Below, piece by piece: positions 9,547 to 17,491 of a stretch of 19,505 bases of DNA (the stretch's first letter is position 1; each line of letters begins with the position of its first letter). Location of the stretch: the NCBI GenBank assembly GCA_021161135.1, contig JAGHBD010000063.1, positions 1-19,505 on the forward strand, in the 5' to 3' direction. The notes beneath the pieces are model-generated. The model ran no database searches. It was not told where the DNA came from and was given only the letters and a program-made list of their open reading frames with translations. Both the position numbers and the translations under genes were made by a program. This stretch comes from Thermoplasmata archaeon. GTDB lineage: Archaea > Thermoplasmatota > E2 > UBA202 > JdFR-43.

Positions 9547-12090
9547 ATGAAATTGCTCACACTGCTGCTTGTTATTCCTCTTCTTTCTCCACTCAACTAT
9601 GTCATAGATGTTGAGAACAATAGCGTTTATGAAAATGCATGCCGTTACAATATAAATGGCCTCATTTATGTCCATATTGAAGGAGAGCCATATGAGCGTG
9701 GCTATCAGCACGGTTACCTTTTATATGCCGAAATTGCAGACATGATATATAGATGGAGTCATATAATCCATAACTGTCCAGTGATAATAAAATATCTCCC
9801 AATGGATGTAAATTCAAGCAAATATGACGAGCTTTCTGCAAAATGGTGGGAGGAATGTAAAAAACTGGCAATGAAAATTTTCTGGCCCTACTATCCTGAA
9901 GAATACAAAGAGGAGATAAAGGGCATAGCCGATGGCGCAAGGGCAAGGGGTGTGGAAATATATGGAAAGCCCGTGAGTTATGAAGATATTCTGACACTCA
10001 ATGAAATGTACGAACTTATGAGCATTTTAACAAATCCTCAGAAGGGCTTTCATCCATTGAGGGATATTTTTAACTCACTTGCATCAATCTTTCCCTCATT
10101 AAAAGGCAAGGAAACGGAGCTTGCATCAGCATTATATCCAGTTCATCACTGCAACGGCTTTGCTGCTGTTGGAAATGCAACAGACGATGGAGGAATAGTG
10201 ATATCAGATTCAGTATGGTGCGGCGGGTGGTGGTTCAGTTATTATATTGCTCAAAGATGGAACGTTATCCTTGATATTGAGCCGAGCAAGGGCCATCGCC
10301 TCATAATAGCTACCTCACCCGGCTACATATGGAGCGATGAAGATTACTGGCAGAATGATGAGGGTATAGCAATGATAGAAACAACATTCATTCAGGGATG
10401 GTATCGTCTCCGCGGCCTTCCTCTTGCCATAAGAGCTAGGATGGCAATTCAATATGGAAGCAGCATAGATGATGTGATATACTATTTGCTTAAAGATGAC
10501 ACAGGCGTTATGAATGCGCAGTGGCTTATTGCAGATGCAAAGGAAAAGGAAATAGCTCTACTGGAGTTTGGTTTATATCATTATAATGTTATCCGCACAA
10601 AAAATGGCTTTTTATGGAGTGCAAACAATCCATTTGACTTCAGGGTGAGGAGGGATATCCTCGGCTATGAGGTGATAAAGGCTCCAATATTCCGTTTAGC
10701 CCATTTGCTACTGAATGCCACTGGCTATCAATATTATACTCTTTTTTATACACCTTCTGAAAGAGATATAAAATTTGAGGAACTGGGAAAAGAATATTAT
10801 GGCAGAATAAATGCTGAAGTCGTTAAAAAAATAATGAGCACTCCCCCAATAACAGATTTTACAACAGACTGCAAGATTACTGATGAAGATATGATATTTA
10901 ATAACTCTCTCTGGGCATTCTGGGGAAATCCAACGTATGTGTGGAATACGAGCAACCTCTATAAATTAAGGGGTGTGAGAGATGTACCTCCTGCTGGATG
11001 GATTAAAATTGTGGGGGTGCCATATGATTTTACACCAAACTATGAAAAAGGTAATATGGGGAAAGGGAGAGAAGCGAGATTGCTATGGCAATATGAGATA
11101 GGAGAGATGAACCATGAATATGCAGATTTTGCAGACAATGAAAAGGCAATATGTGCATATTATGGCAATACATTGTATGTATTCAATGAGAATGGAAGCC
11201 TTTTGTGGAAAAAAGAATTTGATGAGAAAATAAATGATGTGGAGGTTACGAAAGCAATTTACGTTGCCACATCTCGCAACTCATATGCACTCGATTTTAA
11301 AGGGAAACAGATATGGAGAGGAGAGGGCGGTAAGGATATAGAAGTAACGGATAAAGGGATATATATTGCAGCATCCATATCATATCATGAGGGAGATGAG
11401 GCAACATATTTTGATGCAGATTTTGTAAAGGCTGGCAATCAAATTTATATAATTAAAGGGAACAAGATAGAATGTGATGAATGGAAGTTTGAAGCTGGTA
11501 GCGAAATCACAGATGTGGAGGCGGGAAAAGAAATTTATGTAGCGAGTTATGATGGAAATGTATATTGCATTGATGAAAAAGGAAATCTAAAGTGGAAATA
11601 TACTGCTGGATGGGGTATTTCAGACATAGAGGCGGATGAATTTGTTTATGCAGCGAGTTACGACGGAAATGTATATTGTCTGAACAATGGCGAAGCTAAA
11701 TGGATTTTCAGTTGCAATGCATCGGTGCATCATATTAAATTATATGGAGACTACATTTTTGCTGATTCAAGCGATGGAAGATTTTATGCAATAAACAAGA
11801 GCAATGGAATGGTAGAATTTAGCTTCGCTCCTGCCTATGAAATAGAGGGAACATACAATTACATAACCACCCCAATAGCATCGAATATAGTTGCAGCAAA
11901 TGGAAAAGTGTTTTTCTCAGCAGGAGGGAAAATTTATTGTCTCGATGCAGAAACAATGGAGAGGAAAGAAGATACAAAAGAAGGTGAGATGGGAGGAATG
12001 GCACTTGTTGGAGCAATTTTTGCAGCAGTTATAATTACGGGAGCAATCGGTGCTTACCTCATTCTCACGAAAAAGAAACCAGAAGAGTAA
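9547..12090 (+). CDS. Surface C45-type Ntn-hydrolase fused to PQQ-like beta-propeller, C-terminally anchored
   Basis: Exported 847-residue protein in four parts. Residues 1-18 are a signal peptide (M-K-L-L-T-L-L-L-V-I-P-L-L). Residues 38-505 match the peptidase C45/acyltransferase type of Ntn-hydrolase: G-E-P-Y-E-R-G-Y-Q-H-G near the start, then C202 in H-H-C-N-G-F-A-A, the probable autoprocessing site and nucleophile, followed by N-D-E-G-I-A-M-I-E-T-T, G-L-P-L-A-I-R-A-R and N-A-Q-W-L-I-A-D. Residues 510-800 form beta-propeller blades of the PQQ type (A-S-Y-D-G-N-V-Y-C occurs twice, with L-K-W-K-Y closing a blade). Residues 818-841 are a transmembrane helix followed by K-K-K. Amide or acyl-ester hydrolysis is inferred; the substrate is unknown. 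It has its own promoter. Confidence 0.82.
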   Translation: MKLLTLLLVIPLLSPLNYVIDVENNSVYENACRYNINGLIYVHIEGEPYERGYQHGYLLYAEIADMIYRWSHIIHNCPVIIKYLPMDVNSSKYDELSAKWWEECKKLAMKIFWPYYPEEYKEEIKGIADGARARGVEIYGKPVSYEDILTLNEMYELMSILTNPQKGFHPLRDIFNSLASIFPSLKGKETELASALYPVHHCNGFAAVGNATDDGGIVISDSVWCGGWWFSYYIAQRWNVILDIEPSKGHRLIIATSPGYIWSDEDYWQNDEGIAMIETTFIQGWYRLRGLPLAIRARMAIQYGSSIDDVIYYLLKDDTGVMNAQWLIADAKEKEIALLEFGLYHYNVIRTKNGFLWSANNPFDFRVRRDILGYEVIKAPIFRLAHLLLNATGYQYYTLFYTPSERDIKFEELGKEYYGRINAEVVKKIMSTPPITDFTTDCKITDEDMIFNNSLWAFWGNPTYVWNTSNLYKLRGVRDVPPAGWIKIVGVPYDFTPNYEKGNMGKGREARLLWQYEIGEMNHEYADFADNEKAICAYYGNTLYVFNENGSLLWKKEFDEKINDVEVTKAIYVATSRNSYALDFKGKQIWRGEGGKDIEVTDKGIYIAASISYHEGDEATYFDADFVKAGNQIYIIKGNKIECDEWKFEAGSEITDVEAGKEIYVASYDGNVYCIDEKGNLKWKYTAGWGISDIEADEFVYAASYDGNVYCLNNGEAKWIFSCNASVHHIKLYGDYIFADSSDGRFYAINKSNGMVEFSFAPAYEIEGTYNYITTPIASNIVAANGKVFFSAGGKIYCLDAETMERKEDTKEGEMGGMALVGAIFAAVIITGAIGAYLILTKKKPEE

Positions 12091-12100
12091 AATTTTAAAT
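12091..12100 (+). promoter_or_regulatory. TATA-like box of tRNA-Leu
   Basis: AATTTTAAAT begins just after the stop codon of the propeller gene and is centred about 25 nt before the mature tRNA 5' end. The T-tract CCTTTTTTC (12107-12115) just after it may also end the upstream mRNA. Confidence 0.5.
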
Positions 12101-12120
12101 CCTCTCCTTTTTTCATAACT

Positions 12121-12203
12121 GCAGGGGTAGCCAAGCGGACAACGGCGCAAGGTTCAGGGCCTTGTGGCGCAGGCCTTCGTGGGTTCGAATCCCACCCCCT
12201 GCA
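12121..12203 (+). tRNA. tRNA-Leu (anticodon CAG)
   Basis: Class II tRNA. The acceptor stem GCAGGGG (12121-12127) pairs with CCCCTGC (12196-12202), with discriminator A12203. The anticodon stem CAAGG/CCTTG (12148-12152, 12160-12164) encloses the loop TTCAGGG with anticodon CAG at 12155-12157. A 14-nt variable arm (12165-12178) precedes a T arm GTGGG-TTCGAAT-CCCAC (12179-12195). Long variable arm, CAG anticodon and discriminator A all fit leucine. No intron is present and CCA is not encoded, as is common in archaea. A GGTTTTTATTT tract follows (12207-12217). Confidence 0.96.
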
Positions 12204-12206
12204 TAA

Positions 12207-12217
12207 GGTTTTTATTT
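12207..12217 (+). terminator. T-rich tract after tRNA-Leu
   Basis: GGTTTTTATTT four bases past the tRNA 3' end; oligo-T tracts terminate archaeal transcription. It also overlaps the place where a TATA box for the next gene (start 12236) would lie, so its role is ambiguous. Confidence 0.35.
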
Positions 12218-12235
12218 GGGATGCGATATAAAATT

Positions 12236-12643
12236 ATGAAAAAGATAGTTTTTGCCATTGCCACTTCTATTTTGGTTGTATCAATACCTTTTATTTCACT
12301 TGCCCACGAAATTCAGGAGCCAAATGTGGAAATACATTTTGCGTGGTTCCACTGGGGCATAGTTATTATAATATTCAATGGAGAGGATGCCTCGCTGCAT
12401 AATGTTTTTATTCAATCTTTAGACATTGCAGGGCTTATATTCCTTGGAGCAAACTGGCTCGATTATTTGCCAGAGGTGGGTAGCTATAGCGTAGCTTACC
12501 TTATAATTCCTGTTTATGGCTTGGGACATGCTGTTGTTACAGCCACGATAAGTTATGAGTATAAGGGAGAAACTTATGAAAAAACAATACACGGCTTTTT
12601 CCTTGTGCTTGGAACAACAACGATACTTCTTGAGGAATGGTGA
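12236..12643 (+). CDS. Exported protein of unknown function
   Basis: I do not recognise a family. The 135-residue product begins with a clear signal peptide (M-K-K-I-V-F-A-I-A-T-S-I-L-V-V-S-I-P-F) ending at about S-L-A/H-E. The mature part of about 110 residues alternates hydrophobic and polar stretches (H-W-G-I-V-I-I-I-F-N-G, V-V-T-A-T-I-S-Y-E-Y-K-G-E-T-Y) and ends in a hydrophobic segment with L-L-E-E-W. It looks like a small beta-sandwich domain of the CARDB/Ig-like kind, by pattern only. ATG 12236 is chosen at the signal peptide; ATG 12221 is possible, while the longer frame would start inside the tRNA. The end overlaps amzA by 7 bp, implying co-translation. Confidence 0.65.
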   Translation: MKKIVFAIATSILVVSIPFISLAHEIQEPNVEIHFAWFHWGIVIIIFNGEDASLHNVFIQSLDIAGLIFLGANWLDYLPEVGSYSVAYLIIPVYGLGHAVVTATISYEYKGETYEKTIHGFFLVLGTTTILLEEW

Positions 12644-13104
12644 TTAAGCTTTACTATTCGAAATGGCTACCTCTGCATGAAATAGAGGAGGCAATCAGAA
12701 AAAATTTTGGAGTGACGGCACAAGAGGCGGGTATAAAGAAATTGCCATCGCATGCATATAATGAGGCAAGAAAACAATACAATGCATTTCTTCTGGCAAC
12801 ATCTCTTCCTCCATTTTCATTATGGATCATTCATGAGGACATCTATTTTGAAGGAATGAATTTTGTTTTTGGCTTAACTGTAGGGAGAAAAGCAGTGGTT
12901 TCAACATATCGCCTTCCTTCCATGCAGATGGTAGTAAAAGAAGCAATACATGAACTCGGCCATGTCTTTGGTCTTGCACATTGCAGAAATTACTGCGTTA
13001 TGCAATTCTCGAATAGCTTGATAGAAGCAATGAAAAAACCAAACGAGTTATGTCCGGATTGCAGAAAAAAGCTAATTAAATGGAAAAGAGGGGAGAAGGA
13101 TTAA
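12637..13104 (+). CDS. amzA: Archaemetzincin (zinc metalloprotease)
   Basis: Predicted zinc-dependent peptidase of 155 residues without a signal peptide. The extended metzincin motif [11 protein letters not shown] spans 105-115 (H105, H109, H115 bind Zn; E106 is the general base). It is followed by C116, C120 and V-M-Q-F-S-N-S (Met-turn M122), and C139/C142, the structural four-cysteine site specific to archaemetzincins. R-x-Q-Y-N-A and F-V-F-G upstream are family landmarks. It is somewhat shorter than the roughly 170-190 residues I recall for the family, through shortened loops rather than a lost domain. ATG 12637 and GTG 12640 are adjacent candidates preceded by GAGGA. The 3' end overlaps gdhA by 4 bp. 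The natural substrate of this family is unknown. Confidence 0.93.
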   Translation: MVIKLYYSKWLPLHEIEEAIRKNFGVTAQEAGIKKLPSHAYNEARKQYNAFLLATSLPPFSLWIIHEDIYFEGMNFVFGLTVGRKAVVSTYRLPSMQMVVKEAIHELGHVFGLAHCRNYCVMQFSNSLIEAMKKPNELCPDCRKKLIKWKRGEKD

Positions 13105-14438
13105 ATCCATCCTCTTGTCTTCATTGCCTCAACTACTCTTTCAATACTCACAATGTATGCTGCTGTCCTTGGATGGATGTCCTTGCCCTTCTCCTTATAC
13201 TCTTTCTGCTTGTTTATTACATCCCAGAATGCCTTACTCATCTTTTTATCAAGCTTCTCATACACTTCCTCAAACTCCCAGTAATAGCCATTGATGTTCT
13301 GCACCCACTCAAAGTAGCTCACTGTCACGCCACCAGCATTTGCAAGGAAGTCAGGCAGCACAAGGCAACCTTTCTTATGGAGTATTTCATCTGCTTCCGG
13401 CGTGGTTGGACCATTTGCAAGTTCGAGAACAATCTTCGCCTTTATGCGCTCTGCATTGTCATGACGAATTACATTTTCGAGAGCGGCTGGAACAAGTATA
13501 TCAACATCTAATTCAAGCAACTCTTCATTGCTTATCTTCTTTACTCCCTCATAATTGACAACGCTTCTTGTATTCCTCTTTACCTCCACTGTCTTCTTAT
13601 ATGGCAACCCTTCCTCGCTATATATTCCGCCCTTTGAGTCGCTTACAGCAACAACCTTTGCATTTTTGAAGAGGCGTGTTATGAGCAAATGTGCGAACTG
13701 TCCAGCATTTCCGTAACCCTGTATGGCAACAGTAACAGCATTGTCGCCTGGTATAACATCATCAAGTTTTTCCAGCTCCTCATATGATTTGTGCATGTTT
13801 TCAGGATTCTCTTCAAGAGGTAAGCCAATGTATTTTGCTGCCTCCCTGAGCACATACATTCCGCCTCTTGCCGTTGCATCAGCCCTTCCTTTTGAGCCGC
13901 CAATGGAAAGTGGTTTTCCTGTTATCACTCCAGGAGCGTTATAGCCTACTATCTTGCTATATTCATCCATCATCCATGCCATTATCTGAGGATTGGTATA
14001 TACATCTGGGGCCGGTATATCCTTTTCCGGACCAATAAATCTGCCGATAGCTCGTATATATCCACGAGCCAATCTTTCTTTCTCCGCATCACTCATTTCC
14101 TTTGGATTGCAAATTATTCCGCCTTTACCTCCTCCGTATGGTATATCCACCACTGCAGTCTTCCATGTCATCCAGGCAGCCAATGCCTTTACAGTATCCA
14201 GGTTTTCTTCAGGATGCCATCTTATTCCGCCTTTTGTTGGGCCTCTTGCATCGTTATACTGCACTCTGAAGCCAGTAAATACCTTTGTTTCACCATTATC
14301 CATTTTTATTGGTATGCTTACAATCAGCGTTCTCATTGGTTCTCGCAGCATAGCATGTGCTGCCTTATCTAATCCCATTATTTCAGCTGCCTCATCCAAC
14401 TGTTTCTGGGCTATCTTAAAAGGATTTAACTCTCCCAT
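13101..14438 (-). CDS. gdhA: Glutamate dehydrogenase, NAD(P)-dependent
   Basis: Cytosolic hexameric enzyme interconverting glutamate and 2-oxoglutarate plus ammonium, linking nitrogen assimilation to the TCA cycle. The 445 residues show G-P-T-K-G-G-I-R (K69, substrate), the catalytic lysine in Y-G-G-G-K-G-G (K105), P-A-P-D-V (D145, catalytic), G-G-S-K-G-R, and the Rossmann loop G-Y-G-N-A-G at 241-246. An extra stretch of about 20-25 residues (206-232) sits just before the first Rossmann strand. ATG 14438 is preferred over a frame open to 14504, because GGTGA lies 6 nt before it and the family start fits. The T-T-A-A stop overlaps amzA. Confidence 0.96.
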   Translation of the reverse strand: MGELNPFKIAQKQLDEAAEIMGLDKAAHAMLREPMRTLIVSIPIKMDNGETKVFTGFRVQYNDARGPTKGGIRWHPEENLDTVKALAAWMTWKTAVVDIPYGGGKGGIICNPKEMSDAEKERLARGYIRAIGRFIGPEKDIPAPDVYTNPQIMAWMMDEYSKIVGYNAPGVITGKPLSIGGSKGRADATARGGMYVLREAAKYIGLPLEENPENMHKSYEELEKLDDVIPGDNAVTVAIQGYGNAGQFAHLLITRLFKNAKVVAVSDSKGGIYSEEGLPYKKTVEVKRNTRSVVNYEGVKKISNEELLELDVDILVPAALENVIRHDNAERIKAKIVLELANGPTTPEADEILHKKGCLVLPDFLANAGGVTVSYFEWVQNINGYYWEFEEVYEKLDKKMSKAFWDVINKQKEYKEKGKDIHPRTAAYIVSIERVVEAMKTRGWI

Positions 14439-14465
14439 TTTTTCACCGCTGGTAATAAGGCAATC

Positions 14466-14475
14466 AAATTTAAAG
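14466..14475 (-). promoter_or_regulatory. TATA-like box of gdhA
   Basis: CTTTAAATTT on the minus strand, centred 32 nt before ATG 14438, which predicts a leader of only several bases that still contains the GGTGA motif. The divergent mgtE-type gene has an AT-rich box at 14507-14516. Confidence 0.4.
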
Positions 14476-14506
14476 ATTAGCTGATTCGTGCTAACAAGTA
14501 TCACGA

Positions 14507-14516
14507 AAATAAATTA
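14507..14516 (+). promoter_or_regulatory. AT-rich box upstream of the MgtE-type gene
   Basis: AAATAAATTA in the gdhA/mgtE divergent gap. A start about 26 nt downstream would leave a leader of roughly 40 nt that carries GAAGGCGAT just before ATG 14576. No structured Mg2+ riboswitch is apparent in so short a leader. Confidence 0.3.
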
Positions 14517-14575
14517 AAGGAGTTATCGCTATCCTTTCAGAATGGAAAAAGAACCACCTCCTGAAGGCGATATGC

Positions 14576-15772
14576 ATGCTGGCTTGGCTATTCACAGAAA
14601 GGCAGATAGCAAGAGACATAAAGGAGAGTTTATTCTCTCTCGTTTTCTGCACCTTTGGTGATTTAATAACTGGCGTAACAGTTGGCTTTTTTACAGATAA
14701 GTTGCATGTTCTCCCTGCCCTCCTCGTTTTAATTCCTCCCGCCATTGGAATGCGTGGAAACATTTTCGCTTCTCTTGGCTCGCGCCTCGGCACATACCTG
14801 CATACTGGAGAAGTTGTGCTTGGAAAAAAAAGCGAACTGATTAAGGAGAATGTAAATGCATCATTTGCTCTAACCTTTTCTATGAGTATTTATATAGGCA
14901 TCCTTGCATGGATTATAGCTCATTATTTAGGCATGGATGTAAGTTTGATTGATTTGGCTCTGATATCAATACTTGCAGGCATATTTTCAGCTTTTCTCAT
15001 GATTTTCTTCACTTTCCTTATCGCTTTCCTCAGCTTTAAGAGAGGATGGAATCCAGATAATATTACCGCTCCTCTCATAACACTTGCAGGGGATATAATT
15101 ACGCTGCCCCTCCTTTTCTTTTCCTTGGAAATTGTGCTTTTGCTTGATGATAGGATAAAACTAATGCTATTTGTTACTCTTCTTGCAGCCTCCATTGTAA
15201 GCCTCATTCATTCCTCTCTTTACAAAACAGCGAGAAGAATACTCATCGAAAGCATTCCTGTTCTTGCAATATGCGGGCTTTTGAGCAGTTTTTCTGGCAC
15301 CATCTTAGGGGCGAAGTTTGAGGGAATCATGGAAACGGCAGCAATCCTTACCATAATACCTGCCTTTCTTGAAGATGGCGGGGCAATTGGCGGCATCCTT
15401 GCCGCCCGCTTTTCCTCTGCCCTCCATCTCGGAGAAGTCGGAGAAAAGCATGAAGAGAAAGTGTGGAATCTGTTCATTGTGATGCATCTTGTTGGGCTAG
15501 TGATATTTCCTCTGATTGGTATATTTGGCTATATTGCTGGCTCTCTGCTTGGACTTGGAAGTTATAATATTCTGAAAATGGTGGCTATATCTCTTATTGC
15601 AGGAGAAATCGTTATCTTCATTGTCAATTTTCTCGCTTACTTCGTTTCCATTAAATCATACAAAGCTGGAATTGATCCAGATAATGTTGCCATCCCTATT
15701 TTAACGAGTCTTATGGATTTTATAGGAATAGCATGTCTTATAGGCGTTGCCTTCCTTTTAAACCCTGGCTAA
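14576..15772 (+). CDS. MgtE/SLC41-type divalent cation transporter, tandem MgtE domains
   Basis: Polytopic membrane protein of 398 residues made of two homologous MgtE integral domains. Repeat 1 has P-P-A-I-G-M-R-G-N-I-F-A-S-L-G-S-R-L-G-T (54-73) and later N-P-D-N-I-T-A-P-L; repeat 2 has F-L-E-D-G-G-A-I-G-G-I-L-A-A-R-F and D-P-D-N-V-A-I-P-I-L, each followed by a helix with an Asp (A-G-D-I-I-T, L-M-D-F-I-G) that would line the ion path. No N-terminal MgtE or CBS regulatory domain is present, as in eukaryotic SLC41 carriers and their archaeal relatives. Mg2+ is the likely ion, by family. GAAGGCGAT precedes ATG 14576. The 3' end overlaps albA by 15 bp. Confidence 0.9.
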   Translation: MLAWLFTERQIARDIKESLFSLVFCTFGDLITGVTVGFFTDKLHVLPALLVLIPPAIGMRGNIFASLGSRLGTYLHTGEVVLGKKSELIKENVNASFALTFSMSIYIGILAWIIAHYLGMDVSLIDLALISILAGIFSAFLMIFFTFLIAFLSFKRGWNPDNITAPLITLAGDIITLPLLFFSLEIVLLLDDRIKLMLFVTLLAASIVSLIHSSLYKTARRILIESIPVLAICGLLSSFSGTILGAKFEGIMETAAILTIIPAFLEDGGAIGGILAARFSSALHLGEVGEKHEEKVWNLFIVMHLVGLVIFPLIGIFGYIAGSLLGLGSYNILKMVAISLIAGEIVIFIVNFLAYFVSIKSYKAGIDPDNVAIPILTSLMDFIGIACLIGVAFLLNPG

Positions 15773-16012
15773 CAGAATTTCGATTGCTGAAACGTTTTTG
15801 TTTTCCAGTTCTTCAGTAAAAATCTTTACTTCCTTTATCTCCACATTTTCCAAAAACTTATTAACGCTTATCTGGCAGGCATCGACGGCAATGGAAATTG
15901 CTCTTCCTCTTGCTTTTATCATTACTTCATCTGCTCCCTTTTCAAATTCTGTTGCTACAGCAGTAGCATATCTTATCGGTGCTTTATTCCCTATCAATAT
16001 TACTGATTGCAT
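15758..16012 (-). CDS. albA: Alba DNA/RNA-binding chromatin protein
   Basis: Abundant archaeal nucleoid protein that binds DNA and RNA as a dimer. The 84 residues match Alba throughout: V-I-L-I-G-N-K-A-P-I-R-Y-A-T-A-V near the N terminus with the lysine of the DNA-binding loop (K10 here), the hallmark I-K-A-R-G-R-A-I-S-I-A-V-D-A (32-45), V-x-I-K-E-V-K-I, and V-S-A-I-E-I-L-L-A near the C terminus. ATG 16012 lies about 24 nt from a strong TATA box with an adjacent GAAAG purine element, so a leaderless and highly expressed mRNA is expected. The 3' end is antisense to the last five codons of the transporter gene. Confidence 0.97.
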   Translation of the reverse strand: MQSVILIGNKAPIRYATAVATEFEKGADEVMIKARGRAISIAVDACQISVNKFLENVEIKEVKIFTEELENKNVSAIEILLARV

Positions 16013-16030
16013 TGTTTGGCATTAAATTCT

Positions 16031-16040
16031 TTTATATAAA
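16031..16040. promoter_or_regulatory. Palindromic TATA box between albA and the 41-codon ORF
   Basis: TTTATATAAA is its own reverse complement. It is centred about 24 nt before the albA ATG on minus and about 35 nt before ATG 16071 on plus. The purine-rich GAAAG flank, a good BRE, lies on the albA-directed side, so albA should dominate; weaker plus-strand firing is possible. Confidence 0.5.
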
Positions 16041-16070
16041 TCTTTCTTAAAGAGTGCTTTAGTAAGGGAT

Positions 16071-16196
16071 ATGTCGGCTCTGCAAGCAACTGAAAAATTT
16101 TGTAGAGCATCCGCAAAATTAAAAATGAAAAGGCTTGCTGACAAAAGCGATGCTCTTTTCATTAAAAAGCATGAAAATGAATTTAAGCCAAAATGA
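16071..16196 (+). CDS. Small basic ORF coupled to the beta-helix gene
   Basis: An ORF of 41 codons, ATG 16071 to TGA 16194-16196. The product begins M-S-A-L-Q-A-T-E-K-F-C, has a net charge near +6, and ends H-E-N-E-F-K-P-K; no known family is recognised. Support for translation: the stop overlaps the next start in ATGA form, and TAAGGG or a TTAAAG box (16047-16052, about 22 nt upstream) could provide initiation. Against it: it is short, and the same DNA contains several complementary segments (for example AGAGCATC 16104-16111 with GATGCTCT 16149-16156), so it may instead be a structured leader of the following gene. Confidence 0.4.
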   Translation: MSALQATEKFCRASAKLKMKRLADKSDALFIKKHENEFKPK

Positions 16197-17415
16197 AATA
16201 TAAAAACATGAGAAAATGGGTTGCATTGGCAATCTCTTTTCTTTTATTCATTCCATTCGCAAACATAAATAGCAAAAATGTTTTAACAGCCACAAATTCA
16301 GGCAGCATCCTTTATGTAGGCGGAGACGGCGAAGGAAATTACAGCAGCATTCAGGATGCAATAAATGCCGCCAAAGATGGCTACATCATTTATGTTTATC
16401 CGAAAGAATATAAGGAAAGCATTGTGATAAACAAAAGCATTTCATTGATTGGAATAATCGAAAATGGAGAAAAGCCGATTATAAACGGAGGAGGAAGAAA
16501 ATTTGCGGTAAGCATAGTTGCAGATGAATGTTTCTTGAAAATTTTAAGATAATTAATTACGGAGATTTTTCAGAAACGGATGAAGGATTTGGGATAACGA
16601 TGAGATACTCAAATAATAACAGCATAATCAACAACACCATAATTTGTAATTTCACTCCATTTTTCATGCGAAATGCTTCATATAACACCATATCTGGAAA
16701 TACTATTACTGGAGGAAAATGGATGGCACTTCGGTTATATCTCTACTGTTATCATAACACCATCATTTACAACAACATATCCAACAATCCTTATGGGATT
16801 GGTATTCATCTCGGAGCTTCATCAAACAACACCATCTCATGGAATGTGATAAGGAATAATTTTCATGGTATGGATGTTGATGGAAATAACAACACCATCT
16901 CTCACAATATCATATGCAATAACAAGCAGTATGGAGTGAGTATGGTATGGAGCTCTTATAACAAAATCTTGTACAATAAAATCTGCAATAACGGGCATGA
17001 TGGAGTACTTGTTGCATGCGCTGGTATATCGGCTACTGGCAATATAATTGCATACAATAACATTTCTCATAATGGATGGAGAGGAATTTATTTGCTTGGT
17101 AACTGGCCATATCTAAATAATAATGCCATCTACAGGAATACCATCTCATACAATGGGGAGAAGGGCATATATTTATACTGGATGTGCAAAGACAACATCA
17201 TAAAAGAAAATAATTTTATAGGAAATGGAAAGGGAAATGCAGGCTTTCATTTATTCAGCAGAGATTATTACAACACATGGGAAGCAAATTACTGGGATAA
17301 CTGGCATTTTAATTTGCCGAAGCCAATATTTGGCTCAGTGGAGGAAACGAAGTTCTTTTTCCATCGCTGGCTCAACTTTGATTGGAATCCTGCAAAGCAA
17401 CCATATGAATGGTAG
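16193..17415 (+). pseudogene. Exported right-handed beta-helix (NosD-like) protein, frameshifted
   Basis: Two overlapping frames make one protein of about 407 residues. The first frame (16193-16552) has a signal peptide (W-V-A-L-A-I-S-F-L-L-F-I-P-F) and the start of a pectate-lyase-like helix (Y-S-S-I-Q-D-A-I-N-A-A-K-D-G). The second (ORF 16528-17415) continues with N-T-I-S-x-N-x-I-x-N-N coils and ends in F-D-W-N-P-A-K-Q-P-Y-E-W, the usual tail of these proteins. One extra T in the run at 16531-16533 would join them as C-F-L-E-N-F-K, so a one-base deletion or sequencing error is likely. Such proteins sit on the cell surface and often bind or act on polysaccharides. The start codon overlaps the upstream small ORF (ATGA). 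Confidence 0.85.
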
Positions 17416-17444
17416 GAGAGACAGTAACTGAAAAATTTAGAAAA

Positions 17445-17455
17445 GATATTATATA
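17445..17455 (+). promoter_or_regulatory. TATA-like box upstream of the 33-codon ORF
   Basis: GATATTATATA centred about 42 nt before ATG 17492. A start near 17476 would give a leader of about 16 nt consisting largely of the Shine-Dalgarno at 17479-17491. Confidence 0.45.
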
Positions 17456-17491
17456 GTGACGTTATTCTAATTTTACACGGGAGGGGAAGGA

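Noticed and set aside
9488..9550. 20-codon ORF whose TGA overlaps the C45 gene ATG
   Set aside because: It runs through the TATA box expected for a leaderless start at 9547, so it would not be in that transcript; probably chance.
12164..12235. N-terminal extension of the exported-protein frame into the tRNA
   Set aside because: The extra codons are tRNA-Leu sequence; the signal peptide begins at ATG 12236 (or 12221).
14542..14661. 39-codon ORF (ATG 14542) overlapping the transporter start in another frame
   Set aside because: No better ribosome-binding site than ATG 14576, no recognisable product, and most of it is antiphase to clear transporter coding sequence.
16528..16552. Programmed -1 ribosomal frameshift in the beta-helix gene
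   Set aside because: No heptamer of the X-XXY-YYZ type exists in the proper frame before the join; a single-base indel in the T-run explains it more simply.
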